DNA of 64,000 bases from Devosia rhodophyticola (GCF_028816475.1 NZ_CP118247.1:2906001-2970000), one strand, 5' to 3'; positions 17,049 through 27,600 are shown, counted from the first letter of the stretch. Made by a program: numbers and translations. Notes: generated from the sequence alone by a model not told the origin.

Positions 17049-18119
17049 ATGGCTAACTCACCGCTTCGCGTTATCGACGGGGGATCAATGGACAAGGATA
17101 AGGCGCTTACGGCTGCACTCAGCCAGATCGAGCGTAGTTTCGGCAAGGGTTCGATCATGCGATTGGGGGAAGCTGCCTCAATCGAAGTCGAATCGATTTC
17201 AACTGGTTCGCTGGGGCTGGACATTGCTCTGGGTATCGGTGGCTTGCCCAAAGGGCGAATTGTCGAGATTTTTGGACCGGAAAGTTCGGGCAAGACCACT
17301 CTGGCGCTGCATGTCATTGCCGAGGCACAGCGTGGTGGCGGCATTTGTGCCTTTGTGGATGCTGAACATGCGCTTGATCCGGTATATGCGCGCAAGTTGG
17401 GCGTCAACGTTGATGATCTGCTGATTTCGCAACCGGATGCGGGTGAGCAGGCGTTGGAAATCACCGACACACTAGTGCGTTCGGGCGCCATTGATGTGCT
17501 GGTGATCGACTCGGTGGCGGCGTTAACGCCGCGGGCGGAGCTGGAAGGCGAAATGGGCGATAGTCTGCCCGGTTTGCAGGCGCGTTTGATGAGCCAGGCA
17601 ATGCGCAAACTGACTGCCTCGATCGCAAAGTCGAAGTGCATGGTCATTTTCATCAACCAGATCCGCATGAAGATCGGCGTGATGTTTGGTTCACCTGAAA
17701 CCACGACTGGCGGTAATGCGCTCAAGTTTTACGCCTCAGTCCGTCTTGATATTCGCCGGATCGGCGCCATCAAGGATCGTGATGAGGTCGTTGGCAACCA
17801 GACCCGGGTCAAGGTGGTCAAGAATAAGTTGGCACCGCCGTTCCGTCAGGTTGAGTTTGACATCATGTATGGCGAGGGCATTTCCAAGGTCGGTGAGTTG
17901 ATCGATCTCGGGGTCAAGAGCGGCATTGTCGAGAAATCGGGTGCGTGGTTCTCCTACGATAGTCAGCGGCTCGGACAGGGACGCGATAATTCGAAGCAGT
18001 TCCTGCGAGACAATCCATCAATTTCTGCAACCATCGAGCAGGGAGTGCGTGAGAGCGCGGGCTTGTTGAGCGAGGTTTTGATCACGGAAGGCGGTACTTT
18101 GGCCGCTGACGACGATTAG
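17049..18119 (+). CDS. recA: Recombinase RecA
   Basis: RecA polymerises on single-stranded DNA for strand exchange and triggers LexA self-cleavage. The ATG at 17049 follows AAGGAGAGAG. Walker A GPESSGKT is at residues 76-83, followed by [18 protein letters not shown], the L1/L2 region ([20 protein letters not shown]) and the usual C-terminal domain. Length 356. The SOS box upstream and a strong terminator 24 bases after the stop show a single-gene, damage-inducible unit. Confidence 0.98.
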   Translation: MANSPLRVIDGGSMDKDKALTAALSQIERSFGKGSIMRLGEAASIEVESISTGSLGLDIALGIGGLPKGRIVEIFGPESSGKTTLALHVIAEAQRGGGICAFVDAEHALDPVYARKLGVNVDDLLISQPDAGEQALEITDTLVRSGAIDVLVIDSVAALTPRAELEGEMGDSLPGLQARLMSQAMRKLTASIAKSKCMVIFINQIRMKIGVMFGSPETTTGGNALKFYASVRLDIRRIGAIKDRDEVVGNQTRVKVVKNKLAPPFRQVEFDIMYGEGISKVGELIDLGVKSGIVEKSGAWFSYDSQRLGQGRDNSKQFLRDNPSISATIEQGVRESAGLLSEVLITEGGTLAADDD

Positions 18120-18142
18120 ATTGCACAGCGCTGCGGGAAACC

Positions 18143-18174
18143 GGGGTGTCAGGCAACTGACGCCCTATTTTTTT
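18143..18174 (+). terminator. recA: Rho-independent terminator of recA
   Basis: Nine-base stem GGGTGTCAG / CTGACGCCC (one G-T pair) around a GCAA tetraloop, followed by TA and seven T. It lies 24 bases after the recA stop. Confidence 0.88.
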
Positions 18175-18300
18175 GTCTTCGCGGGCGATGGGGCGAATGG
18201 CTGTGCGCAGTGCTGGACAGACCCGAGTGCCGCACGATAGAAAGCCTGACCAATCAATAGGCGCAAACTTTGGCGCCATCCCCGCGACGAAAGCCTTGTT

Positions 18301-20943
18301 ATGACGAGCGTTAACGATATCCGGTCGAGTTTTGTCGATTATTTTGCTCGTGCCGGACACGAGCCAGTACCGTCCAGTTCGCTGGTGCCTCGCAATGATC
18401 CGACCTTGATGTTCACCAATGCGGGCATGGTGCAGTTCAAGAACGTCTTTACCGGGCTCGAAAAGCGACCTTATTCGACCGCCGCTACGTCACAAAAATG
18501 CGTGCGGGCAGGGGGCAAACACAATGATCTGGACAATGTAGGCTTTACGGCGCGCCACCACACATTTTTCGAAATGTTGGGGAATTTTTCGTTCGGCGAT
18601 TACTTCAAGGAACGCGCGATCGAGCTTGCCTGGGGCCTGCTGACCAAGGAGTGGGGCCTCGAAAAAGATCGTTTGTCGGTCACGGTCTATCATACCGATG
18701 ACGATGCGCGGGCGCTTTGGAAGAAGATCGCTGGCTTGCCCGACGACAGGATCATTTCGATCGCGACCAACGACAATTTCTGGCAGATGGGTGACACTGG
18801 CCCGTGCGGTCCCAGCTCCGAGATTTTTTACGATCACGGCGATCACATCTGGGGCGGCCCTCCTGGATCCGCAGAAGAGGATGGTGACCGGTTTATCGAG
18901 ATCTGGAACCTGGTCTTCATGCAGTTTGATCAGCAGGCTGGTGGGGCCCGCACCAATCTGCCGCGACCTTCGATTGATACCGGCATGGGATTGGAGCGTG
19001 TTGCTGCGGTCCTGCAGGGCGTGCATGACAATTATGATATTGATCTGTTCAAGGCACTCATTTCGGCTGCGGCGCAATATACCGGCAGCGAGGTCAATGG
19101 CGACGGCAAGACCAGCCAGCGCGTAATTGCTGATCATCTGCGTTCAATGTCATTCCTGATCGCTGAAGGCGTGTTGCCGTCCAACGAGGGGCGCGGATAT
19201 GTGCTGCGCCGCATCATGCGCCGCGCGATGCGTCACGCCACGCTGCTTGGCGCCAATGAACCTGTCATTCACAAGATGGTGCCGACGCTGGTGCGCGAAA
19301 TGGGGCAAGCCTACCCTGAACTGGCACGCGGCGAAGCCATGATCGCTGAAACTGTAAGGCTTGAAGAGGGGCGGTTCCTCAAGACCTTGGGGCGCGGATT
19401 GCAGATTTTGGCTGATGAAACCAGCAGCCTGGGCGAGGGCGACACGCTGGCTGGTGGAACTGCGTTCAAGCTCTATGACACCTACGGTTTTCCGCTGGAC
19501 CTGACGCAGGACGCCTTGCGAACGCGCGGCATTGCCGTTGACCAGCAGGGTTTTAACGATGCGATGGCACGGCAGAAGGCCGAGGCACGCAAGAGTTGGT
19601 CTGGTTCAGGCGAAGCCAGCACCGATCAGGTCTGGTTTGGACTGTCTGACAGTTTAGGGCCAACCGAATTTTTGGGCTACGAAACCGAGGAAGCCGAAGG
19701 CGAGGTGACGGCGCTCGTTAAAGACGGCGTTCTGGTGGACGCGCTTGAGAACGGCGATGAGGGTTTTGTGGTCCTGAACCAAACGCCATTCTATGGCGAA
19801 AGCGGGGGCCAGGTGGGTGACCGTGGCCGGTTTACAGGCGAGGGGATTGCTGCCGATGTGCTGGACACCCAAAAGCATCACGGCGTTTTCGCTCACAAGG
19901 TCAAAGTCGCTGTCGGTCGGTTGACCAACGGTCAGGCGCTTGCCCTGCACGTTGATCATGAGCGGCGCGGCGCCATCCGCTCGAACCACTCAGCGACGCA
20001 CTTGTTGCACGAAGCGCTTCGAATGGTTCTGGGTGATCATGTCGCTCAGAAGGGATCGATGGTGTCGCCAGACCGTTTGCGTTTCGATTTTGTGCATACC
20101 AAGGCTGTCACTGAGCAGGAGATGGCCGAGGTCGAGGACATTGCCAATGCGATTGTCTTGCAAAACGCTCCAGTCGAAACCCGCCTCATGGGGGTTGAGG
20201 AGGCCAAGGATTCGGGAGCGCGTGCCTTGTTTGGTGAAAAGTACGGTGACGAGGTCCGCGTGGTTTCGATGGGGGAGCCCACTGGAAACGGATTGGGGTG
20301 GTCGGTTGAATTGTGTGGCGGCACCCATGTTCGGCGTACGGGTGATATCGGTTCGATCAGTATTGTAGCCGAAAGCGCTGTGGGTGCCGGTGTTCGTCGA
20401 ATTGAGGCGCTCACGGGTAACGCGGCGCGACATCGTGGTAACACAAACGTGGCAATTGTTAACACCGCAGCAGCACTTTTGCGCAGCGGCGGGCACGACG
20501 TTCTGGATCGGATTGCCTCGCTTCAGGAGCAATTGAAAAAGGCCGAGCGGGCGCTGACTGAGGCGCGCCAAAAAATTGCCATGGGTGGATCGGGCACCGA
20601 AAGCGGTGACGATAAGGCAATGGTCAATGGCGTGGCCTTTGTGGGTCGGGCCGTTGATGGTCTGCAGCCCAGGGATTTGCGTGGCTTGGTTGACCAGACC
20701 AAAACGCAGATTGGATCAGGCATCGTTGCCATTATTGGCCTGACAGACGACGGCAAGGCGGGCCTCGCCGTCGGTGTCACCAAGGATTTGACCGAAAAAT
20801 ACTCGGCCGTCGATCTGGTTCGCGCCGGGTCGACTGCGCTAGGTGGTCAAGGCGGCGGCGGTCGTCCTGACATGGCGCAAGCTGGTGGGCCTGACGCGAG
20901 CAAAGCTGATGAAGCGTTGGCGGCAATTCGCGCAATGCTTTAG
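18301..20943 (+). CDS. alaS: Alanyl-tRNA synthetase
   Basis: Charges tRNA-Ala. The 880-residue protein has the aminoacylation core ([60 protein letters not shown]), the editing domain with zinc ligands (NHSATHLL near 560 and CGGTHV near 669), and a C-terminal DHHA1 domain with [16 protein letters not shown] near 844. It begins with ATG after about 180 bases following recA and ends before a long hairpin terminator. Confidence 0.98.
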   Translation: MTSVNDIRSSFVDYFARAGHEPVPSSSLVPRNDPTLMFTNAGMVQFKNVFTGLEKRPYSTAATSQKCVRAGGKHNDLDNVGFTARHHTFFEMLGNFSFGDYFKERAIELAWGLLTKEWGLEKDRLSVTVYHTDDDARALWKKIAGLPDDRIISIATNDNFWQMGDTGPCGPSSEIFYDHGDHIWGGPPGSAEEDGDRFIEIWNLVFMQFDQQAGGARTNLPRPSIDTGMGLERVAAVLQGVHDNYDIDLFKALISAAAQYTGSEVNGDGKTSQRVIADHLRSMSFLIAEGVLPSNEGRGYVLRRIMRRAMRHATLLGANEPVIHKMVPTLVREMGQAYPELARGEAMIAETVRLEEGRFLKTLGRGLQILADETSSLGEGDTLAGGTAFKLYDTYGFPLDLTQDALRTRGIAVDQQGFNDAMARQKAEARKSWSGSGEASTDQVWFGLSDSLGPTEFLGYETEEAEGEVTALVKDGVLVDALENGDEGFVVLNQTPFYGESGGQVGDRGRFTGEGIAADVLDTQKHHGVFAHKVKVAVGRLTNGQALALHVDHERRGAIRSNHSATHLLHEALRMVLGDHVAQKGSMVSPDRLRFDFVHTKAVTEQEMAEVEDIANAIVLQNAPVETRLMGVEEAKDSGARALFGEKYGDEVRVVSMGEPTGNGLGWSVELCGGTHVRRTGDIGSISIVAESAVGAGVRRIEALTGNAARHRGNTNVAIVNTAAALLRSGGHDVLDRIASLQEQLKKAERALTEARQKIAMGGSGTESGDDKAMVNGVAFVGRAVDGLQPRDLRGLVDQTKTQIGSGIVAIIGLTDDGKAGLAVGVTKDLTEKYSAVDLVRAGSTALGGQGGGGRPDMAQAGGPDASKADEALAAIRAML

Positions 20944-20978
20944 CCAACTCAATTGACGCTTGGCAGGAAACAGTTCCG

Positions 20979-21863
20979 CTACTGTCCCAGGCGATATGAG
21001 AAAACGCGGGCCTTCCAGCGGGCCCGCGTTTTGCCGTTCACGACATTAGTCAAGCCGGTCGCAACAACGATGAGCAGGCCGATTATGGCCAGTCTGTCGG
21101 GATATTCAGCGTAGAGCACTGCGCCGAACAGGATTGCCCAGATCAGCTGGCTATATTGGATGGGCGCGACAACGCTGGCGGGCGTAATCTTAGTCGCAGC
21201 AATGATGAGTAGTTGGCCAGTGCCACCAAACAGACCGATCATGCCGATCATCAGCCATTGCTGCATTGTGGGTGCCGTAAAGTCGTGCAGCATCATGGCG
21301 CCATTAAACGTCAGCGAGTAAAGCGTCGTGATGGCGATGATACTGATGCGTTGCTCAATGGGGGCGATGTGGCGCAGGATTATCGCAGCAACGGCGCTCG
21401 ATAGGGCTGCTGCCATCATGGCGATGTGGCCGAATTCGATCGTGCGGAATCCGGGTCGTATGACCAACAACACCCCGCAAAAGCCGAGCGCCAGCATAGC
21501 CCACCGTGTTGGTGTCATAATTTCTTTGAGGAAAAATACCGACAGAACAGTAATCAGTATCGGGGCGGCGAAGGCAATCGCATAGACATCGGCAAAAGGA
21601 ATATGCGTGAACGCGTACATGACGCAGGCGGTGCTGAAAATGGCACTGAGTGCCCGAAGCTGGACCAAAAACGGATGGCGTACACGCAAAGCGTGACGCC
21701 AGCGTTCGCCCCGGTTCGAAATGATCGCTGGCACGATTGCAAAAGTCGTCGTGAAAAACGCCAGTTCGAACACGGATATGCCGGGTCCGATGGCTTTTAT
21801 GAGCGCATCGCCTACGCAAAATATCGCATAGGCAGCAAACGCAAGAATGACGCCGACAGGCAT
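20979..21863 (-). CDS. EamA/DMT-family transporter
   Basis: Ten hydrophobic segments in two repeated EamA halves over 294 residues (LAFAAYAIFCVGDALIKAIG; later QYSQLIWAILFGAVLYAEYP). The family moves small metabolites such as amino acids or nucleosides; substrate unknown. Its last codons fall on the hairpin that terminates alaS, so the coding end doubles as a terminator on the other strand. It stands alone, convergent with alaS. Confidence 0.85.
   Translation of the reverse strand: MPVGVILAFAAYAIFCVGDALIKAIGPGISVFELAFFTTTFAIVPAIISNRGERWRHALRVRHPFLVQLRALSAIFSTACVMYAFTHIPFADVYAIAFAAPILITVLSVFFLKEIMTPTRWAMLALGFCGVLLVIRPGFRTIEFGHIAMMAAALSSAVAAIILRHIAPIEQRISIIAITTLYSLTFNGAMMLHDFTAPTMQQWLMIGMIGLFGGTGQLLIIAATKITPASVVAPIQYSQLIWAILFGAVLYAEYPDRLAIIGLLIVVATGLTNVVNGKTRARWKARVFSYRLGQ
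21001..21032. terminator. Bidirectional terminator hairpin between alaS and EamA gene
   Basis: Twelve-base perfect stem AAAACGCGGGCC / GGCCCGCGTTTT with an 8-base loop, giving a T tract on both strands. For alaS it lies 58 bases after the stop. For the opposite gene it lies inside the last codons, 22 bases before its stop. Confidence 0.85.
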
Positions 21864-22085
21864 CGCAAAATCCAGATATGATGGGAAACAGGCAGTTCAG
21901 GTGGGACCATATCGCGTGGACTGATCGGCGTCGATAGGGCGCGCGCTGATATTTCAACCTCACTCGATCCCACGTGTCATGGTGACCGGGAATTGTCCGC
22001 TGCGATAGGCGCTAACCGCCCGATGAACGGGACATTCAGAAATATTTCACGTAACAATTGTTGTGATTTCCATGTCGAGGTCAAA

Positions 22086-22406
22086 ATGGGAATGTTACGA
22101 AAACTGATTGGTGTCGTGTTTCTGGTAATTGCGTCGGCAGTGCCTGCCATTGCCGCCGAGCGTGCGACTATTGTTTTGTACCGCCAGCGAGAGGAACGAG
22201 TTGACGCTGATGCCCGGCGGCAAGTCGAACTAAGAAACTGCGCTCTGTGGATCGCGCCTTTTTTCATCACGGGCGCGGATGTCGATGGCATCAACAGTGC
22301 CGTGATCGAATTAACCGATGGCGGTCCAGAATCCGGCGCCGTCGAAGGCCATGGTGCCGCGGCAAATTTCGGAAACGAGGAAGCCCGTCCCCCAAATAAT
22401 TTGTAA
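22086..22406 (+). CDS. Small exported protein of unknown function
   Basis: A 106-residue frame with a good Sec signal peptide (LIGVVFLVIASAVPAIAAER) from the ATG at 22086. The mature part is charged at first (YRQREERVDADARRQVELRN) with one cysteine and a hydrophobic patch, ending in a glycine/alanine-rich tail. I recognise no family. The frame stays open upstream to 21993, but only the start at 22086 gives a signal peptide. It is the sole candidate gene in the 740 bases between the EamA gene and the porin gene, so it may be real or a decayed remnant. Confidence 0.45.
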   Translation: MGMLRKLIGVVFLVIASAVPAIAAERATIVLYRQREERVDADARRQVELRNCALWIAPFFITGADVDGINSAVIELTDGGPESGAVEGHGAAANFGNEEARPPNNL

Positions 22407-22542
22407 CGCATTGTGCGTCCGTCATGAAAAATGATTACGCAACGATGCCTGAATGGGCGGGCCAGACTTCACTAATGGTGGAGTGCCGAGCAGGAATGGT
22501 GTACCGGCCAGCCATGTCTACATCACGGAAGCGACGTTTTCA

Positions 22543-22575
22543 GGAAACGAAAACGGCTCCATCCTTGGCGCCGTT
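22543..22575 (-). terminator. Probable terminator of FadL-like gene
   Basis: On the minus strand AACGGCGCC, loop AAGGAT, GGAGCCGTT (one mismatch), then TTCGTTT. It lies about 30 bases after the porin stop. Confidence 0.5.
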
Positions 22576-22605
22576 GGGTTGGTATAGATAAGGCGGATGT
22601 TGCAG

Positions 22606-23715
22606 CTAGAACGAGGCCTTCAGACCACCATTGATCGCGAAAACACCGCTGGTGCCCCATTGTTCGCCGGATGCATTGGTGCCGCCGGCAAGTGTGCTGG
22701 CCGAAACGCCCCCAGTAAACTGCACAGTCTCGGAAATATCGTAGCTGACGCCTAGCGTGATGCCATAACGATCAGTCTGACTGCCAGCCATCAACACGCC
22801 GCCAGCGCCGGGGGTCGAGGTCCCGCGGTCCCAAGTCACGAGGCCAAGGATGCTCAACTGCTCATTGATGGAGTGCCCAACACCGGCCGTTACCGTCCAG
22901 CCGTCGCGATAACCGAGATTAGACACCAGCGGCGCGCCAATGGTGTTGACCGTCAGTTTTTGCAGGGCTTCCCAGTTCATCCATTCGACAGAGCCCAACG
23001 CTAACCAGCCTGGTGCAATGCCGGTCTGCGCCTTCAGCTCGATTGATTGCGGCGTTTCGACGTTGGCGGTCGCGGCGCCGCCGTAAGCGGTGCCCGACAA
23101 ATCATATTTGACAGCTGAATTATAGATGGCGCTAACGCGCAAGGCAATTTCTGGGATCTCATAAGCGACACCAGCACGCCAGCCCGCCGACCAGCCGTTG
23201 ATAGACACTGGCGTGCTGGTGGTCAGGCTGGTGGGAACATCGGCGTCGTAACTGAGGTTCTGCGCGGATAGGCCGCCAATAACGCTGAAAACGCCCGGGC
23301 CTGTTTGCATGCCAACGGCACAGGTGAGACCGGTATCGGTGGAACGGATGGATTCATTGACCGCCTGTCCGGTAAGTGCTGCGTAGGCGTTGGTGCGTGC
23401 AGTGTTCGCACCAAACGGATTCTGCACGCTGACCAGGCAACTGGCCATGTCCAAAAAGTCGGCCTTGAAGCCTGCATTGTAGTAGACGATGGAGGGTGTG
23501 GTGGCGACTATGCCAGGTTGCACGCCCGCATTGGTTACATCCTTATTGATATATACGTAAGTCGCGGTGGCTTTGCTGGCGTAAGTCGCCGGATCAAACA
23601 GCGCGTCCCAGTCGTACCCGTTGGCTTCAAGCCCTCCTGCAAAAGCGCCACCAACCAATGGCAGGCTGGTAGCCAAACCAATCATTGCAGCCATAATATT
23701 GCGGTGTGCGTTCAA
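22606..23715 (-). CDS. FadL/OmpP1/TodX-type outer-membrane transporter
   Basis: An outer-membrane beta barrel of the long-chain fatty acid/hydrocarbon transporter family. The TTG at 23715 is chosen because GGAGG lies five bases before it. A signal peptide follows (IMAAMIGLATSLPLVGGAFA). The rest is rich in alternating strands and ends in Phe (GGLKASF), as beta barrels do. Family-like stretches are WSAGWRAGVAYEIPEIALRV, VKYDLSG, TPQSIELKAQTGIAPGWLAL and YGITLGVSYDISE. At 369 residues it is shorter than E. coli FadL, as in many alphaproteobacterial forms. The substrate is unknown. Confidence 0.75.
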   Translation of the reverse strand: MNAHRNIMAAMIGLATSLPLVGGAFAGGLEANGYDWDALFDPATYASKATATYVYINKDVTNAGVQPGIVATTPSIVYYNAGFKADFLDMASCLVSVQNPFGANTARTNAYAALTGQAVNESIRSTDTGLTCAVGMQTGPGVFSVIGGLSAQNLSYDADVPTSLTTSTPVSINGWSAGWRAGVAYEIPEIALRVSAIYNSAVKYDLSGTAYGGAATANVETPQSIELKAQTGIAPGWLALGSVEWMNWEALQKLTVNTIGAPLVSNLGYRDGWTVTAGVGHSINEQLSILGLVTWDRGTSTPGAGGVLMAGSQTDRYGITLGVSYDISETVQFTGGVSASTLAGGTNASGEQWGTSGVFAINGGLKASF

Positions 23716-23929
23716 GTCATCCTCCGGCCACAAATTGCGTCAACTGCAATCCGGGAAAAGTCTCTGTTCAGCCTGCTTGGTTGAGCGTCGAATCATCCCG
23801 TCAAAGGCTAATTGAGATTAATTAATCTAATATCAATTTGTTGTCAGCAGTTAATAAATAGCGAGCGTTTGGTAGTTGAGCGCTGCGTTTTTCGCTGAAA
23901 CGGCCCGCTGGTGCCCAGTTTGGGAACGC

Positions 23930-23958
23930 AAAAAGGCGCCTCGCGTGAGGCGCCTTCA
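23930..23958 (-). terminator. icd: Rho-independent terminator of icd
   Basis: Ten-base stem AAGGCGCCTC / GAGGCGCCTT with a 4-base loop. On the minus strand it is followed by TTTTTGCG. It lies about 35 bases after the isocitrate dehydrogenase stop. Confidence 0.85.
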
Positions 23959-23991
23959 ATATCGCAGAGCGCTTCAACTATCCGCTTAGAA

Positions 23992-25203
23992 TTACGCCAT
24001 GGCCTTGCGCAGATTTTCGTCGATAGCGTCGAGGAAGCCCATGGTGGTAAGCCATGGCTGGTCAGGACCAACAAGAAGCGAAAGATCCTTGGTCATCTTG
24101 CCTTCCTCGATGGTATCAATGGTGACTTTTTCTAGGGTCGTTGCGAATTTCGCCAACGCTTCATTGTCATCAAGCTTGGCGCGGTGCGCGAGGCCACGGC
24201 TCCAGGCAAAGATCGAGGCGGTCGAGTTGGTCGAAGTTTCCTTGCCCTGCTGATGCTGGCGATAGTGACGCGTAACCGTGCCGTGGGCCGCTTCGGCCTC
24301 AACAATTTTGCCGTCGGGCGTTGCCAATACCGAAGTCATCAGACCGAGTGAGCCAAAACCTTGTGCCACGATGTCGGACTGGACGTCGCCGTCGTAATTC
24401 TTGCAGGCCCAGACGTAACCGCCGCTCCACTTTAGAGCCGACGCGACCATGTCGTCGATCAGGCGGTGCTCGTACCAGATCTTCTTGGCCTCGAATTTTT
24501 CCTTGAACTCAGCGTCGTAGATTTCCTGGAAAATGTCCTTGAACCGCCCGTCGTAAGCCTTGAGAATGGTGTTCTTGGTCGACAGATACACCGGTACACC
24601 GCGCGCCAGGCCATAGTTGAAGGACGAATAGGCAAAGTCGCGGATCGAGGAGTCGAGATTGTACATGGCCATAGCGATACCGGCCCCGGGTGCCTGATAG
24701 ACTTCGTGTTCTATGACCTTGCCGTCATCGCCTGTGAATTTAATCGACAGCGTGCCCTTGCCGGGGAACAGGAAATCGGTGGCGCGATACTGGTCGCCGA
24801 AAGCGTGACGGCCAACGATGATGGGTTGGGTCCAGCCAGGTACAAGCCGCGGCACGTTCTGACAGATGATGGGTTCACGGAAAATCACACCGCCGATGAT
24901 GTTGCGGATTGTTCCGTTGGGCGAACGCCACATTTTCTTGAGTTTGAATTCTTCAACGCGCTGTTCATCAGGTGTGATGGTGGCGCACTTGATGCCGACA
25001 CCATGTTTCTGGATGGCCTTGGCAGCATCAATGGTGATCTGGTCGTCAGTCGCGTCGCGGCTTTCCACTGACAGGTCATAATATTCGATGGGCAAATCAA
25101 GGTAGGGATGGATGAGCTTATCCTTGATCGCCTGCCAGATAATCCGGGTCATTTCATCGCCGTCCAGATCCACGACCGGATTTGCGACCTTAATTTTGCT
25201 CAT
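23992..25203 (-). CDS. icd: NADP-dependent isocitrate dehydrogenase (eukaryotic-type)
   Basis: Oxidises isocitrate to 2-oxoglutarate in the TCA cycle, making NADPH. The 403-residue sequence is of the homodimeric eukaryote-like subfamily usual in alphaproteobacteria: [75 protein letters not shown] and [20 protein letters not shown]. It is a single-gene unit with its own terminator. Confidence 0.96.
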   Translation of the reverse strand: MSKIKVANPVVDLDGDEMTRIIWQAIKDKLIHPYLDLPIEYYDLSVESRDATDDQITIDAAKAIQKHGVGIKCATITPDEQRVEEFKLKKMWRSPNGTIRNIIGGVIFREPIICQNVPRLVPGWTQPIIVGRHAFGDQYRATDFLFPGKGTLSIKFTGDDGKVIEHEVYQAPGAGIAMAMYNLDSSIRDFAYSSFNYGLARGVPVYLSTKNTILKAYDGRFKDIFQEIYDAEFKEKFEAKKIWYEHRLIDDMVASALKWSGGYVWACKNYDGDVQSDIVAQGFGSLGLMTSVLATPDGKIVEAEAAHGTVTRHYRQHQQGKETSTNSTASIFAWSRGLAHRAKLDDNEALAKFATTLEKVTIDTIEEGKMTKDLSLLVGPDQPWLTTMGFLDAIDENLRKAMA

Positions 25204-25369
25204 CGAACGCTCCCAAGATGATTTATCGTGGCCGTGGCCAAGTTCCGCGCCCCTATAGCATCACCAGATCAAAGCGCAAAGACTGCCTCGGCAAGGGGGC
25301 ATGCCGGGAAGGGGTCGAGCCGCAGGGTTTATCGACCTGGATGGGACCAAGCTAACGATATTGTCGCGC

Positions 25370-25702
25370 TTATTTAGGTGGCAACGACGCCGTGAAAGCC
25401 ATCGCCAGATCAATCCAGCCACGCAGATGATCGTCGGCCTCGACTGCATCATTGGGAACGACCAGAAAGCCGCCCATACGTTTGGCTGCAAAATCTACAT
25501 GGTCAGCGCCGGGGAGGGCGCGGGCGGCGGCGTCATTATTCTTGCCAAGCCGCACCATCAAAGCGCCTTTGCTGGTGGCTCCCAGAGCCATGTTGCCGTT
25601 CAGCATGAAGCCGATGCCGCCGAACATTTTTCGCTCGGTGATGCGGGGGTCCATCGCTATGTGCTCGCGGAGGCGGGCCGCGATTTCCTGAGTCATGGTC
25701 AT
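25370..25702 (-). CDS. TfoX N-terminal domain protein
   Basis: A 110-residue protein made only of the TfoX N-terminal domain (ITERKMFGGIGFMLNGNMAL, MVRLGKNNDAAARALPGADH, KRMGGFLVVPNDAV). In Vibrio TfoX this domain lies in a competence regulator; the stand-alone form in rhizobia has no proven role. The ATG at 25702 overlaps the stop of the GFA gene (ATGA), so it is translationally coupled; a second ATG follows two codons later. Confidence 0.8.
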   Translation of the reverse strand: MTMTQEIAARLREHIAMDPRITERKMFGGIGFMLNGNMALGATSKGALMVRLGKNNDAAARALPGADHVDFAAKRMGGFLVVPNDAVEADDHLRGWIDLAMAFTASLPPK

Positions 25703-26145
25703 GGGGCCGGCCTGCGTTGTGGATAGGTTGGGTATTGTTCGACTTCGGGTGCGATGAAGTCCCAATCGTGATGGCTTCGCGCAAAGATCAACTGATTGGG
25801 CGAGAACCAATCGGCATCCTCGGTGAAAAGTCCAACGGGCAAGAGCATGATATCGGGTGAACGACTGGTTTTTCCGAACATGGGGGTGCCGCATTCGGGG
25901 CAAAAGCTACGCGCAACCGTGGCGCCAGAGTCAGCTGTGGCATCATAGGATTTGACGAAGCCCGAAATTGTGACATCGGCTTTGCTGACCATGGCGAGGC
26001 AGGCGTGACCGCTTCCCGTCGCGCGCTGACAATCCTGGCAGGAGCACACAAACATCGACAAAATTTTGCCACTGAGCGAAAGACTTGCAGCCCCGCAGGC
26101 GCAAGTCGCGTGTAGATCAAGTCTGGGGTGCTCCTGAATGTTCAT
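25699..26145 (-). CDS. GFA (glutathione-dependent formaldehyde-activating) domain protein
   Basis: A small zinc-binding protein of 148 residues with the GFA/CENP-V fold. The ligands are visible as CAC (residues 15-17), CSCQDCQRATGS (34-39) and CPECG (82-86). Members were named for adding glutathione to formaldehyde, but most, including this one, have no demonstrated activity. It overlaps the TfoX-N gene by ATGA and diverges from a GNAT gene. Confidence 0.85.
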   Translation of the reverse strand: MNIQEHPRLDLHATCACGAASLSLSGKILSMFVCSCQDCQRATGSGHACLAMVSKADVTISGFVKSYDATADSGATVARSFCPECGTPMFGKTSRSPDIMLLPVGLFTEDADWFSPNQLIFARSHHDWDFIAPEVEQYPTYPQRRPAP

Positions 26146-26235
26146 GGTTTAAATTGGCATGAGTTCTGGTTAGGTGACAAGCGTCAGACTTGCAATCGCG
26201 CGCCGGGTAGGCAAAGTGCGCCGAGGCGAGGTTCC

Positions 26236-26829
26236 ATGGTTCTTTTTCCCGATTATCCACTGACGACCCCACGGCTGCGGTTGCGCCCGTTCAAACGTGG
26301 GGACGTCGACGCAGTCTATGACTATCGGCGTCGCGATGTGGTGGCGCTTTATCTGTTTGATGTCGCTTTAAGCCGCGAGGAGTGTGCGCTAGCGGTGCAG
26401 CAACGCACTGGGCAGGTGGCGCTGACTGAGGAAGGCGACAAGATCATCCTTGCAGCCCAACATAAGGAGAGCGGCAGTGTCATTGGTGAGGTATCCCTCA
26501 TCTGGCGCAAGCAGGACGCCCGTCAGGTTGAACTCGGTTGGATATTTCATCCTGACTGGCAGGGAATGGGCTATGCCAGCGAAGCGGCAGAGTGCTTGTT
26601 AAACTTGGCTTTTGAAGAGGGCGACATGCATCGGGCCATGGCGCGCTGCGGTACCCAGAATGTTACCTCATGGCGGCTTATGGAGCGGCTGGGCATGCGG
26701 CGCGAGGCGCATTTCCGCGAGCACAGTCTATTCAAGGGAAAATGGGACGAAGAGTATATTTACGCCATCCTGCGGCGGGAGTGGCGGCAAAGCCGCGGGG
26801 ATGGGGTATTGGCTTCCATGAATCCATAA
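26236..26829 (+). CDS. GNAT acetyltransferase, RimJ/RimL type (first of tandem pair)
   Basis: Acetyl-CoA dependent N-acetyltransferase of about 197 residues. The start at 26236 opens PLTTPRLRLRPFKRGD; the acetyl-CoA loop is DWQGMGYASEAAECLLNLAF and the end is KGKWDEEYIYAILRREW. The next gene, 106 bases on, encodes a paralogue with the same GEWDEELHFAILDREW-type ending. The substrate is unknown; related proteins acetylate ribosomal proteins or drugs. Confidence 0.85.
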   Translation: MVLFPDYPLTTPRLRLRPFKRGDVDAVYDYRRRDVVALYLFDVALSREECALAVQQRTGQVALTEEGDKIILAAQHKESGSVIGEVSLIWRKQDARQVELGWIFHPDWQGMGYASEAAECLLNLAFEEGDMHRAMARCGTQNVTSWRLMERLGMRREAHFREHSLFKGKWDEEYIYAILRREWRQSRGDGVLASMNP

Positions 26830-26935
26830 AAACTGCTCGTGCGTGAGCACGATTTTCTAATGTCCGGGTAGGAACCGGACGACTCCGTTGGCGTTGAGTT
26901 AGTGGGCTTGAACGTAAGGCGGAGGGAAGTAGACG

Positions 26936-27532
26936 ATGGCATCCTTAAGATTACCGATAGCGACCGATCAGTTGGAATTGACCGCTTTCGAACGTAGCGA
27001 CACGGAGGCATTGGGTAGCTATTTGTGCAATCGTGACGCGCAACGCTATATCGATGGTCTGGCGCGGGACAAGCAGGACGTTGAGGCGGTTCTGCGACAA
27101 ATGCGCGAGCAGGTTAATCTGCGACGACCAGGCGATACGCTGACGCTGGCGATGCGAAAGAATACTGACAAGGAACTGGTTGGGCATGTTTGCCTGCGGT
27201 GGTCCGATGCCACAGCTGGGCAGGGTGAGTTGCGCTTTGTCCTACACCCCAGACACACGGGGAGGGGATACGCGCATGAAGCGATAGCCGCGATGCTCGA
27301 TCTGGCGTTTGATCATTACAATATTCACAGGGTCTTCATGCGGTGCGATGGGCGCAATCACCATTCGGCAAAGTTGCTGGAGCAAATCGGCATGCGGCTT
27401 GAGGCTCATTATAGAGAGCATGCGTTGTTTCAGGGCGAGTGGGACGAAGAGTTGCATTTTGCCATTTTGGATCGGGAATGGCGGCCATCAAGTAAGATCA
27501 GGCACTTCCCGCCGCGCGTTCGTGTCGCCTGA
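26936..27532 (+). CDS. GNAT acetyltransferase, RimJ/RimL type (second of tandem pair)
   Basis: Paralogue of the preceding gene, 198 residues. It has TDQLELTAFERSDTEALGSY at the N-terminus, the acetyl-CoA loop HPRHTGRGYAHEAIAAMLDL, and the shared end HYREHALFQGEWDEELHFAI. Shared blocks with its neighbour (REH.LF.G.WDEE and the MRLEAH/MRREAH block) indicate an old tandem duplication. It starts behind GGAGGGAAGT. Confidence 0.85.
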   Translation: MASLRLPIATDQLELTAFERSDTEALGSYLCNRDAQRYIDGLARDKQDVEAVLRQMREQVNLRRPGDTLTLAMRKNTDKELVGHVCLRWSDATAGQGELRFVLHPRHTGRGYAHEAIAAMLDLAFDHYNIHRVFMRCDGRNHHSAKLLEQIGMRLEAHYREHALFQGEWDEELHFAILDREWRPSSKIRHFPPRVRVA

Positions 27533-27600
27533 TATCAATGTAGATTTGCCACTTGGGTAAATCTTAGGCTATGTCCCGCTGCACCTAGGGGAAGCGCGAT

